Assembly: GCA_026004775.1 (NCBI GenBank)
Contig: BPJU01000010.1
Span: forward strand, 124,001-188,000
DNA length: 64,000 nucleotides
Source of the DNA: Pirellulaceae bacterium
Lineage (GTDB): Bacteria; Planctomycetota; Planctomycetia; Pirellulales; Pirellulaceae
Direction of reading: 5' to 3'
Every line of letters begins with the position of its first letter. Position 1 is the stretch's first letter. The notes under the pieces are model-generated. The model searched no databases, was not told the origin of the DNA, and was given only the letters and a program-made list of their open reading frames with translations. Below are positions 17,585 through 27,400 of this stretch, piece by piece. A program made the position numbers and the translations under genes.

Positions 17585-18289
17585 CTATTCCCGCTCTTCT
17601 GTCGATTCGAGATCCTCGGCAAAACGATAGCCGACGCCGCGTACGGTTTCGATATATCGAGCTGCGTCACCCAACTTCTTGCGCAACGCGCGGATGTGCA
17701 CGTCGATCGTACGCTCCAGCACCAGCGAATCGTCACCCAGGGCCGATTCGATCAGTTCACTGCGGCCGAAAACGCGTCCGGGATATTCCATGAGTGTTTC
17801 CAGCAGGCGGAATTCCGTGCGTGTCAAAGCTACGGGCCGCCCGGCGGCCGTTACACGGAATTTGACTCGATCCAAGACGATCGGCCCGGCGGCCAATACA
17901 TCTTCGTCGCTCGGTTCGCTGCGCCGCAGCAGCGCTTTGATACGCTCCAAAAGCACTTTGACGCTGAAGGGTTTGGTCACATAATCATCCGTGCCCAACA
18001 TGAACCCGACCACCTCATCCGACTCGTCCGACTTGGCCGTCAGCATGACGATCTTGATATCCCGGGTCAGTGGATCGGTACGGAGTTGTTTACAGACTTC
18101 CAGCCCGTCGACTACCGGGAGCATCAGATCGAGCACCACCAGATCAGGGCGGCGGCGGCGAGCCTGGTTGAGTCCATCCTGGCCGTCATAGGCCACCCAC
18201 ACGTCGAAGCCGGCTTGGCGCAGATTGTAACGCAGTACATCGGCCAGCGCCCGGTCGTCTTCGATAACCAGGATTCTACCGCGGAGCAT
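17585..18289 (-). CDS. phoB: PhoB-type response regulator
   Basis: 234 residues from the ATG at 18289. Receiver domain with acidic pair Asp11/Asp12, phosphoacceptor Asp54 (LVVLDLMLP), Thr84 and Lys106 (TKPF), then an OmpR/PhoB winged-helix domain from ~135 ending in VRGVGYRFAEDL. Its start overlaps the phoU stop by 14 bp, so the two are probably translationally coupled. With phoU and a PAS-containing histidine kinase upstream on the same strand, a phosphate-starvation role is likely. No pst transporter is in the window. Confidence 0.88.
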   Translation of the reverse strand: MLRGRILVIEDDRALADVLRYNLRQAGFDVWVAYDGQDGLNQARRRRPDLVVLDLMLPVVDGLEVCKQLRTDPLTRDIKIVMLTAKSDESDEVVGFMLGTDDYVTKPFSVKVLLERIKALLRRSEPSDEDVLAAGPIVLDRVKFRVTAAGRPVALTRTEFRLLETLMEYPGRVFGRSELIESALGDDSLVLERTIDVHIRALRKKLGDAARYIETVRGVGYRFAEDLESTEERE

Positions 18290-18968
18290 ATCGGTGTGGC
18301 GGTTCGGAATGCTCAGAATGCTGGTGACGGACAATTTCACCTTCCACTAAATAGACCACATCTTCCGCGATGTTCGTGGCGTGGTCGCCGATCCGTTCGA
18401 TGTGGCGGGCCGCTGAAAAACAGTGCAACCCGGCCGGCACCAACTCCGGGTGCTGCTGCATGGTGGCGGTAAGCTGCTCGATCACCGACACGTTGAGCGA
18501 ATCCAGATCGGCGTCGCTGCGCATAACCGTACGGGCAGCGTGTGGATCGAGTTGTACGAAGGCGTCCAGAGCTCCGCGCACCATCCGCTTGGCAAGATGG
18601 GCCATCAACCGCACGTCGTCCGGAATGGGGAATTGATGAAACGCCGAAAGACTTCGGACACGTTCCGCCACGTTCACGGCCAGGTCGGCAATCCGCTCCA
18701 GATCATTGTTGATCTTCAACACAGCCGCTACCCGGCGCAAATCACCCGCTACAGGCTGATGCAGCGCCAGCAGCTTGAGGCACTCTTCTTCAAGCTGCAC
18801 TTCACGCTGGTCAACCAGCTCATCCGACTCCACCACTTCGCGGGCCAACTGGTCGCTTCGTTCATGCAGCGCCAGGGTCGCCTTGTCGATCATCTCTTCG
18901 ACGAGCGACGAGAGCGACAGCATTTCGCGCTGGATCCGGTCCATGTCTCGCTGGAGGTGTCGTGTCAT
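18276..18968 (-). CDS. phoU: Phosphate signalling regulator PhoU
   Basis: 230 residues from the ATG at 18968 (MTRHLQRDMDRIQREM). PhoU restrains the phosphate kinase when phosphate is plentiful. Two repeats of the three-helix PhoU module are visible, with the metal-site signatures KINNDLERIADLAVN near 85-100 and SAARHIERIGDHATNIAEDV near 190-210. It ends by overlapping phoB. There are 209 bp between it and the kinase gene, in which no gene is seen. Confidence 0.92.
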   Translation of the reverse strand: MTRHLQRDMDRIQREMLSLSSLVEEMIDKATLALHERSDQLAREVVESDELVDQREVQLEEECLKLLALHQPVAGDLRRVAAVLKINNDLERIADLAVNVAERVRSLSAFHQFPIPDDVRLMAHLAKRMVRGALDAFVQLDPHAARTVMRSDADLDSLNVSVIEQLTATMQQHPELVPAGLHCFSAARHIERIGDHATNIAEDVVYLVEGEIVRHQHSEHSEPPHRYAPR

Positions 18969-19177
18969 ATTGGGTGGATTTATCGTGAAATGGAATTGTG
19001 AAGAAACGAAGAATGCGGCGCGAAAAACCGTTAAAGTTACCCGTCGTTGTACGCCCTTGGCCACGGCCGGGCAATCCCACAACCGGCGAAATCCCGCCAG
19101 CGACTCGACCGGCAGACCGACAGTACCGGGCCCAACCGACGGCGCCACGCGACACGGTTCGAGCAGCCAGCAGCCCT

Positions 19178-20944
19178 TCAGCCGGGTTGTGCCGGTGCTC
19201 CCGGGAGACGAGCCGTAGCAAGAGGCAACCGCACCAGAAACGTGCTGCCGTGTCCCTCACGACTCTCGACGCTCACGTCTCCTCCCATCGCGTGCGTCAA
19301 GTGCTTCACGATAGCCAACCCCAAACCGCTGCCGCCGGACTCGCGCGAGCGTGCTCGATCCGCTCGATAGAACCTCTCGAACACCCGTGCCTGGTCGCGC
19401 ACCGATATGCCGATTCCGGTATCCCGTACTTCCACCACCCCGTATCCCGCTTCACGATACCAAGCCACGTGGATCCGGCCTCCAGCCGGCGTATACTTCA
19501 CCGCGTTGTCCAGCAGGTTGTTCATAATGGTGCGCAGGCACCTTGGGTCCGCGTGGACCAGGACATCGGGGCCATTGGAGTTCTGTTCGAGGTGGATGTT
19601 CTTGGCGCGAGCCACCTCCGCGAACTCGTTGACGCACGAACCCACGATCTGGCCCAGCACCACATCGGCAAACTCAAACACCTCCCGTCCCGCCTCGATC
19701 CGAGCCAATTGCAGTAAATCCAGGATCATTCGGTGCAAGCGGGACGCTTGTTCTTCGATTTGCCCGACACAGCGCAAGCGATAATCCGGATCCTCGATAG
19801 CTCCCAGTCGCAATGTCTCGGCATAGGCGCTGATGACGGCCAGCGGCGTCTTCAATTCGTGCGACACGTTAGCCACGAACTCTTTTCGAAGGTTTTCCAG
19901 TCGCTGGAGTTCCGTCACGTCATGCACGACCACCATCACGCCCTCAACCTGCTTGCCGGTCAAGAAAGCAGCGCGCGCCGAAAGATGCCTCTCGGCTGCC
20001 AGCCCCGAAAACTCGGCCTGCTCCGGCCGGCGTGTCGTGGCCACTCGCCGTACCAGTTCCAGCAGGGCACGATGACGCACCACTTCGACCAGCGGTTTAC
20101 CGGAGGCGGTGGCGGGGGAGAAGCCGAGCAACCGGCCGCTGGCCTCGTTGGCCAGCTGTATCCGTTCATCGCGACCGACCAGCAACACGCCTTCCAGCAT
20201 GTTGTGCAAAACGCCCCACAACAGATCGGCCTGTTCCTGAAGAACGCGTATTCCGGCTGTTTGACCGGCCTGGAGACGCTCAATTGCCTCGGCAATCGCC
20301 CGCGTTTCCGACAGGTCGTAGACGGCTTGGTGGAACGGCTGAGCGGTCTCCGGAATGGTTCGGCACGCGCGAGCCATCATGGCCAGCGGATGCAGCAAGC
20401 CGGCCAGCCACCAGCCACCGCCTGCCAAAACAAGGACCGCCAGTAGAGCCCAGACGCCGGCCTCATAAATGGTTACTGCCACGCGGTCAGTCGGCCGAGC
20501 CCGGAAGAAAACGACAAGTAGCTGGTTGCCTTCGGCCCGTATGGGCACCGCAACGGCCGGTTGCACGAGTGTGCGGACAACCTCCGCCGGCGGATAGGCG
20601 GTGCCGGTCTTCAGAGCATGTTCGAGCCACACCCGATACTGTGGCCAACTTTCTGCCGGGGCCGTGGCTTGCCGGATAGCACCGTCGGCAGTGGCCACCA
20701 ATAGATCCAGTCCGTAACGATCGGCAGTGGCCCGCAGCACCGCATCCCATTGTGGGAGGCCCGGTTCGGCCAGCGACCGGTACCGCAGCGTTTCTACCGC
20801 CCAGATGAGACGTTCCTGCGCATGAAGCGCGGAAAGTTTTCGTTCCAGTCGCCACCAAGCAACCAGTGCCAACAGCATCAAGCCGCTGGTAGCCGTCAGA
20901 TAAACAATGAAGACTCTGCCACGTAGCGAACGGCTCAATGCCAA
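19178..20944 (-). CDS. phoR: Membrane sensor histidine kinase, PhoR-like
   Basis: 588 residues. Membrane span at ~11-30, an extracytoplasmic sensor loop of about 125 residues, a second span at ~162-185, a HAMP-like linker, a PAS domain at ~236-345 (LLWGVLHNMLEGVLLVGRDERI), the dimerisation/phosphoacceptor box FVANVSHELKTPLAV with His362, then HATPase with NLLDNAVKYTP, RDTGIGIS and SGLGLAIVKHL. The start is a TTG at 20944. It is the first phosphate-signalling gene of the run phoR-phoU-phoB and lies only 26 bp after the exported HEAT-like gene. The PhoR assignment rests on architecture and neighbours. Confidence 0.88.
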   Translation of the reverse strand: MALSRSLRGRVFIVYLTATSGLMLLALVAWWRLERKLSALHAQERLIWAVETLRYRSLAEPGLPQWDAVLRATADRYGLDLLVATADGAIRQATAPAESWPQYRVWLEHALKTGTAYPPAEVVRTLVQPAVAVPIRAEGNQLLVVFFRARPTDRVAVTIYEAGVWALLAVLVLAGGGWWLAGLLHPLAMMARACRTIPETAQPFHQAVYDLSETRAIAEAIERLQAGQTAGIRVLQEQADLLWGVLHNMLEGVLLVGRDERIQLANEASGRLLGFSPATASGKPLVEVVRHRALLELVRRVATTRRPEQAEFSGLAAERHLSARAAFLTGKQVEGVMVVVHDVTELQRLENLRKEFVANVSHELKTPLAVISAYAETLRLGAIEDPDYRLRCVGQIEEQASRLHRMILDLLQLARIEAGREVFEFADVVLGQIVGSCVNEFAEVARAKNIHLEQNSNGPDVLVHADPRCLRTIMNNLLDNAVKYTPAGGRIHVAWYREAGYGVVEVRDTGIGISVRDQARVFERFYRADRARSRESGGSGLGLAIVKHLTHAMGGDVSVESREGHGSTFLVRLPLATARLPGAPAQPG

Positions 20945-20970
20945 GAGCCCTCAACGGTTCACCTGCCGAT

Positions 20971-22596
20971 TCAGTTACCGGCTCCCGGAACGGCAGGTGG
21001 GATGTCGCTGGGCACATCGCTGTCGTTGCCGCTGTCAGCCGGCTGAGCCTGGTTCTGGGGACGTAGCTGCTCGAGCTCTTGGGACCGCGACCGCAGCGTT
21101 TTCAACATCGCCTCAACATCCGGCTCTTTGGCGGTGACGGCTTTCTCCACGTCAGCAAGAGCCTTTTCGATACTCTGGAGAACCGGCCCTGCCGCAGGAT
21201 GATTGCCGGCCAGCGGCTTGATTCCCTTGACTTCCGCATCCGGGGCCGGACCGTCCAAGGCCGCTTTGATGCAGGCCAATTCATAGAGCAAGCGGCGGCG
21301 CGCCCCGTCGACCTTGTACTTCGGCAAGCCCCCTAACAGCGAGGCACTTCCAAAGGGCCCATACGGCATCATGCCTCCCATGCCACTGGCAGGAAAGCCG
21401 ATTCCGCCACCCGCGTCCATTTCGCCGGGAGGTGGGGGAAGCCCCACGGCACCTCCACCGGCCAACCCAGGTTCACCCGGCGGCGGCGGTACTCCCATTG
21501 CCCCGCCACCGGCCAATCCCGGTTCGCCCGGCACTCCGGGCACTCCCGGTACGCCAGCCGAGCTAGCGGTCCTGAGCTTTTCACGCTCGCGCTCCAGCCA
21601 ATCATACTCTTGCCGGCACGCATCGGCCAACAAACCTGCCAGCCCCGAGGCGGCCGCCGGCCAATCCAGCTTGTCGGCGTCGGCCAGGTCCCCATACCGC
21701 ACGCGACTCAGCGCATAAGCGGCCCGTACGCGCAACCAAATCGGCGCCTTCGAATCCACGAGGATCTTTTGCATCGCCTGGAACATCGACGGCTGCGGTT
21801 TCCAACCGGCCAGTGAACCGAGTATGTCCAAGGCACGTGCCTGGATCCACGCATGCACATCGGCAGATCGGCTGGCAGGTGGCGGATCGTTTACAAGCGC
21901 TAGCATCTCGGCGGTCAATCCGTTTACGAGATCCTCGGCGGGTTGGGTATTCAACACCCAGTAGCTTTCCACATGCCGCAAGATGCCACTCAATGCCGCG
22001 ATGCGCACAGCGTCGATCTGATCCGGGTTTTGAACCTGGGCGCGCATGTACGGCAAGGTGGCTTCCCATGGCGTGGCGATGGTCACGCCTGATCCGCGTT
22101 CCTGACGATTCAGGTCCGCAATCGTCAACATGGCGTTGACGCGAATAATCGGATGATGATTCTGTTCGACGAGCGGCTGCATTTGGCGAAACAGCAAGTC
22201 GGCCAGAAAATCGTGCAACTGGGGCGAGCGGCCCTGGCTCCGCGCCAAGTCGCTCGACCACCGAGCCCGCTCGATCTGCCAGTTACCAAAATTCTCCGGC
22301 CGCGTCAGCGACTTGATCAGATATTCCTGGAAGTACTCTTGTACCACCTGGCGAGTAGGATCGTCCAAGGCTGTCGCGTTGGAGATCACTCGCCGGTAAG
22401 AGGTCATCAGGTCGCGCACCACCTTCTTGTCCTCGTACCTGGCATCCATGGACAAAGGTGGGAGATACCCGGTGCCCGCGGGTTGTTGGGCTGCCACCCA
22501 GGCGATGCTCAACAACCACATGCTTTCCGCCGCGCAGAACATCGCCAGCCCCATCAGCCCCCACCGCGGCACACAACCCAACCACCGCCTAGGCAT
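20971..22596 (-). CDS. Exported HEAT-like protein with collagen-like Gly-Pro segment
   Basis: 541 residues; ATG at 22596 preceded by AAGGAG with 8 bases spacing. A signal peptide or anchor lies at ~13-35. Residues ~50-340 are helical with HEAT-like character (HPIIRVNAMLTIADLN, VRIAALSGILRHVE, PIWLRVRAAYALSRV). Residues ~345-400 are a low-complexity Gly/Pro block with GVPGVPGVPGEPG followed by two copies of a GLAGGGAxGxPPPPGE unit. A coiled-coil-like tail (ALADVEKAVTAKEPDVEAML) and an acidic Pro-rich end follow. I do not recognise a named family. It sits directly upstream of phoR and may share its transcript. Confidence 0.75.
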   Translation of the reverse strand: MPRRWLGCVPRWGLMGLAMFCAAESMWLLSIAWVAAQQPAGTGYLPPLSMDARYEDKKVVRDLMTSYRRVISNATALDDPTRQVVQEYFQEYLIKSLTRPENFGNWQIERARWSSDLARSQGRSPQLHDFLADLLFRQMQPLVEQNHHPIIRVNAMLTIADLNRQERGSGVTIATPWEATLPYMRAQVQNPDQIDAVRIAALSGILRHVESYWVLNTQPAEDLVNGLTAEMLALVNDPPPASRSADVHAWIQARALDILGSLAGWKPQPSMFQAMQKILVDSKAPIWLRVRAAYALSRVRYGDLADADKLDWPAAASGLAGLLADACRQEYDWLEREREKLRTASSAGVPGVPGVPGEPGLAGGGAMGVPPPPGEPGLAGGGAVGLPPPPGEMDAGGGIGFPASGMGGMMPYGPFGSASLLGGLPKYKVDGARRRLLYELACIKAALDGPAPDAEVKGIKPLAGNHPAAGPVLQSIEKALADVEKAVTAKEPDVEAMLKTLRSRSQELEQLRPQNQAQPADSGNDSDVPSDIPPAVPGAGN

Positions 22597-23032
22597 TGAC
22601 CCAACTCCTTAACATCCCCTCCCCGATGACCACCATCGTAACCGGCGCCGGGCGTGTTCAACCAAAAACGCCCCCGGAATTCCCTCCAGAAGCACCGCGA
22701 TCAGACGCCGCCCTTCGGTATTAGGTCGGTACTTCTTATTCTAAAAGCCGCCAAGTCGGCTGTCACCCACTTACCTGGAGCCTCTCTTTAAAATATCACG
22801 CCCCGATACCCGCTGTCAAAAAAAGGCCGGCGGCTGAGTCATCCGGCCAAATTTTTGGACTTCGCACCCGCCCAATCCGGCCCATATCATGCATCAGGCC
22901 GAAAACGATCTTGACTCTCGCACAACGGGTGGGGTACTAACGAGCACGGCCATGCTGCCGGCTCCGGTCGGCCATGCGCGCAACGGAGCGATCTGGTCAC
23001 CGCTTGCCGGGGGACAACGTCGCCTGTAACCT
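22597..23032. other. Divergent intergenic region
   Basis: About 436 bp between the HEAT-like gene (minus) and a barrel protein gene (plus). It must carry both promoters. An AT-richer patch (TTAGGTCGGTACTTCTTATTC near 22720, in two parts) is present, but I cannot assign -35/-10 pairs with confidence. No RNA gene was recognised. Confidence 0.4.
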
Positions 23033-24328
23033 ATGCTCTCTGCCTCGAAAACACCGGTTTGGCTTTTCTGCATGACGTCCGCCCTTATGGGGTTTGGGCT
23101 TGCGGACGAACTCCGGGCGCAGTTTCAAACTCGCCTCCCCTCGAATGTTGGTGCCCAGAGCGGTCCCGCAGCACCGGGTATGCCCTCGTCCAGTCCCCCC
23201 GCCTCTTTCGGTGGGCTGGCTCCTGTGCCGCCAAGTGGTGCCAGTGGAGCCGCGTTGGGCCAGCCAACGTTTGATCCGTACGCCACGGCACCCAGTAGCG
23301 GCATCTTCCCCTGGTCAGGAGGCGGAGCTACCGGGGCGGCCTCCCCGTTGGGTTCGATTTCGCCCGCAGCGCCGCCGGCAGGGTCCCCAGCCTCGACGTG
23401 GGGCCCGGCCGCCGGAACAGCCCCTGGGTCGATCAGCACGACTCCCCCTTCGTTGTTTCCCAACGGCTTGGCAGGAAGCTGGATTACGCCACAGGGTCAA
23501 ATTGTCGGCACTCCGCTTCGTTTTTTACAGGGTCCGCGGATCCGGCACGGTTGGCTGATGGGCGACGAAGGCCGAGAGCTGGACGTCAACGAGACGGACG
23601 TCTCGGTGGTGTTGACCTTTCCCGAGTTCCTTTATTCGACGCAACCGCTGTATATTGCGCCGTCGTTTTCCCTGAATTTGTGGGAAGGGCCTGCCGGGCC
23701 GGATTTTCCTGCGGGAGCCGACCTGCCTGGGCAGACCTACGCGGCCTATTTGGACAATTATTGGAGGTCGGATCCGTCGCGGTTGTTTGGAGCCGAGGTG
23801 GGAGTGCGGCTTGGGCTGTGGACCGACTTCGACACGCTTACCACGGACAGCTTCCGGATTCAGGGGCTGGGCCTTTTTCGGGTGCGCTTGACGCCGGCTC
23901 TGACGATGAAGTTGGGGGCCGCGTACCTGGATCGCAATAAGATCAAGCTGGTTCCCGCTGGTGGCTTTCTTTGGGAACCCAATCCGCAGACACGAGTGGA
24001 TTTGATCATTCCTCAGCCCAAGTTTGCCCGCTACCTCACGACATTGGGTAACCAGGACGTCTGGTGGTATGTCACGGGCGAATATGGCGGTAACGCTTGG
24101 ACGATCGAGCGTGCCGTCGACGGCGGATCGGATCGTTTCGACTACAACGACATCCGTCTGGTAGCCGGGATCGAGTGGGGCAGCAGTGAACTTTTCCGGG
24201 ACCGCCGGCGGCTGGGTTTTCTGGAAGTCGGGTGGGTCACCGAACGGGAAGTGATTTACGTGCGGCGTCCCGAAGACAGTTTTACCGTACGTGATACGGT
24301 GATGCTGCGTGCAGGACTGGGCTATTAG
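23033..24328 (+). CDS. Planctomycete outer-membrane barrel-like protein with Pro/Ser-rich N-terminal segment
   Basis: 431 residues. A signal peptide covers ~1-30, cleaved near LRAQ. Residues ~35-150 are Pro/Ala/Ser/Gly-rich low complexity. From ~155 on, alternating aromatic and polar residues form beta-strand-like stretches (SVVLTFPEFLYSTQPLYIAPSF, LFGAEVGVRLGLWTDF, LFRVRLTPALTMKLGAAYLD), ending in MLRAGLGY with a C-terminal aromatic residue, as in outer-membrane barrels. This resembles uncharacterised barrel families of Pirellulales. The function is unknown; the disordered N-terminal part may span the cell-wall space. Confidence 0.7.
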   Translation: MLSASKTPVWLFCMTSALMGFGLADELRAQFQTRLPSNVGAQSGPAAPGMPSSSPPASFGGLAPVPPSGASGAALGQPTFDPYATAPSSGIFPWSGGGATGAASPLGSISPAAPPAGSPASTWGPAAGTAPGSISTTPPSLFPNGLAGSWITPQGQIVGTPLRFLQGPRIRHGWLMGDEGRELDVNETDVSVVLTFPEFLYSTQPLYIAPSFSLNLWEGPAGPDFPAGADLPGQTYAAYLDNYWRSDPSRLFGAEVGVRLGLWTDFDTLTTDSFRIQGLGLFRVRLTPALTMKLGAAYLDRNKIKLVPAGGFLWEPNPQTRVDLIIPQPKFARYLTTLGNQDVWWYVTGEYGGNAWTIERAVDGGSDRFDYNDIRLVAGIEWGSSELFRDRRRLGFLEVGWVTEREVIYVRRPEDSFTVRDTVMLRAGLGY

Positions 24329-24409
24329 CCGCGGACCGCAAGTCGGTTGTGCCGCAGACAGCATCGGCAATGGATTGCCGAAGCGGACTTGTTTTTCGGG
24401 GGGCGTGAG

Positions 24410-27400
24410 CTACGGGTTTGCCGGCTGGAGAGGCGCTTCTGCCTGACCCGATTTCGAAAGTGTTTCCAGCGTGATGGCCATCACGACGGGAGCCGATGCG
24501 TCGGGCCCCTTGATAAGCTCGATTTTCTCGATCGTCTCCGTGCGTTTCGGCACGATCGCCAGATACCGGATTTGTTGGCCTCGCAAAGCGAACGCGAATT
24601 CGGATCCGGGTACGTCGACGCGGCGAATGTAGTCGGCAAAATGCTCGCCGTTACGAAGCGCGTGATCTTCGGTCTGCCCATCGGCATAGTGCAGGCGGAC
24701 GATGAGGGTTACTTCACGTTGCCGGCCGTAGGGGAACCCCCAGCCGCTGACGCCGCTCAACATGTGAATCGCCTTGACCGGCATGTGGCACGGCAATTCG
24801 ATTTGGCGCGGCATTTGGGGCGGGATGGCACCTTGCGGCGAGTAAAAGAGAACGACGTTGGGCCGGCGCCCGTCATTTGGATCAATCAGATGGAACGGAA
24901 CGCCGCGAAACTCCTTCGGCCCCCAGTCCGGGAAGATCAGTCGTTCGACCTCTGCTTCACGGCTGTAAAACATACCTCGGTCACTGGGCACCGTGGCGAC
25001 TTTCGACAAATCGAGTGGCACGTATTTCCCTCGGGCCGTGAGAAACGCCAGCAGGTCGGTCATCTCCTGCTGCGACATCTGTTTTTCAAAGCCCTCGGGC
25101 ATCAACGATTTGTTGGAGGCCACTAGCTGTTCGACATCGTCGCGCAGCACGGTGAGCTTCTTGCCTTCGGCGTCGAACAACTCCAGTGTTGTTTGTGATT
25201 CGCTGGCCAGTAAACCCTGCACCACCAGCCCGTCGGTAGTTACCACGGTGTAGACACGAAAATTTCCTTCCACACTGCGATTCGGATCCAGGATGTGTAT
25301 CAGAAGCTCATGTTTCGGGTGTACCGCCATACCGGTCAGATCCGGGCCAATGCGGGTGCCTTCACCCGAATGCACGTGGCACTTGGCGCAATGTTTCTTG
25401 AAGACTTCTTTACCGGCCAGTGGATCTCCCTGGCGCTCGGCAACCACACTCCATTCGTCCAGCACGCGCTGCCGGTCGGGGCTGGGAAGAGCACCGCCGC
25501 GTTCCAGCAGGGCGGTAGCTTTGCGGCGAATAGCCGCTTGCGGATGATTCGCCAAAGCTTGTCGCTGGTCGAGCGAAAGTTCTGTCCATTGGATGGAGCC
25601 TTGCTCGATGGCGTTGAGCAGACTGAGGGTCCATTCGGGTCGGCTGAGCAACACACCGACGGCCGCCCCACGCAGTTCCGGCGTCATGGTGGCGAAACGT
25701 TCGATAAGGAGCTCGGCCGTCTTGGGGGTTTCGGTGCGGGCCAAAGCACGCACCAGCCCCACGGCGACAGCCGGCGGGAGGCGTGGCTCGAGCCGTTCCA
25801 GCAGAGCTTGCAATGCCTCGGGATCCCGTGCCGCGAACGCGGCGTACTCGACGGCTGCCGCGACTCGTCTTGGTGCCTCCAACGAGGAATCGTCCACCTG
25901 GGCTAGCAACTCGCTGTAGATGCGCGCCACATGCTGCTCCAACACCCGGCTGCCCCACAGGCCGGCAAGGCGCAGCAACAGTCCTCGACCTCCCGGCGTC
26001 AACCGCTCGAAGAGCTGTTCCACCTGCCGATCCAATTGCTCGTTCCAATGACCAACCGCGGCTGTTTGCTGCGGCCACCCCTCAGCCAGCCCTCGAACAA
26101 TCGCTTCCGCCAGCGGAGGATCGGCGTCGGCCAAGCGTGGCACGAGCCGATTCAGCCAGTCGTGCTCGGCACCTCGAGCCATGTGTTCAGCTACGATACG
26201 CACCAATCCTAGCGAGGCTTCATCCAAATCGTGGCGTTCGGCCACGGCCATCAAGAAGTCGGCCCCTTGCCGCGCCGCAGCACTCGTGGCAGCATCCTGC
26301 AACCAGCGATCGGCAATCCAAACCGTGCCGATCTGACGGGCTATTCCAGAAGCAGCTTGTTCACTGGGCGGAAGGTCGGCCAGGGCCAACAGAGCAGCCA
26401 GCCGCACTTGAGCATCCGGGTCCCGTAACAGGTCCGCAGCCAATAACTGCTCCACCGACTCCTGCGTATGGGGAAGCACTTGCACGGCATTGCGCCGTAC
26501 GCCTGCCGACGGATGCCGCAAGGCGGCATACACGACTTGATTCACCTGACTGTGCGTGCCGTCCAAGACACCTAATCCATGGAGCGTCCAGAGTGCGTGG
26601 ATGGCACCTACGTTGAGACCAATGGCATCCACGGACCGATCGCTGACCAATTCCAGCAGTGCGGGCACCACATCCGTCCCAGCGCGTTCCACCAGCAGCC
26701 GCTGCGCATGCTTGCGCCACAGCATCGTCGGGTGCCGCAACGTCGCCACCAGTTGCTCCGGTGATGCCCGCGACAGATCCAGCGGCTGGTAGGGCGGAGC
26801 CTGATCGTACACGATGCGATAAATACGGCCGTGTTTCTTGTCCCGCAACTCCGATTCGTACGCATTGCCGCGACCGGTTCGGAATCCGCGTGGTGTGGGG
26901 TTGTGTTGCACGATAAAGTTGTACCAGTCGATCACCCACACATGTCCGTCCGGCCCTACTTCGGCCATGATCGGCGCCGTCCATTCGTCGTCGCTGGCTA
27001 CAAGATTGAAAGGACTCGTCGAACGGAAGTCGCTGCCGTTGCGTGACAAAACAAACGTGCCAACCAGATGTCCGGTAGGCTCGCACACAAACGCCGTTTG
27101 ATTCCAGAATTCCGGTGGATAGCTCCGCGCCGTGTAGAGAGCATGGCCGGCGCCGGCTGTATACCCGCCGAATTGATCCACTTGGCGGACCTTGTCCGTA
27201 ATAGGCTTGAACAAGTACGTATCGGCGATTGTCCCCAGCACCAGGGACGGCCGCCACCCTCGTACTGCTTCGTAATATCGGTTCGGAATCGGCATGTAGA
27301 CACTCGGATTGCGGTTGGCCGTTGATCCGAAAATGATCCCCTCCTCGGAAATCCCCAGCCCCCAGGTGTTGTTATCCGTCGAGCGGAGAAACTCCAGTGC

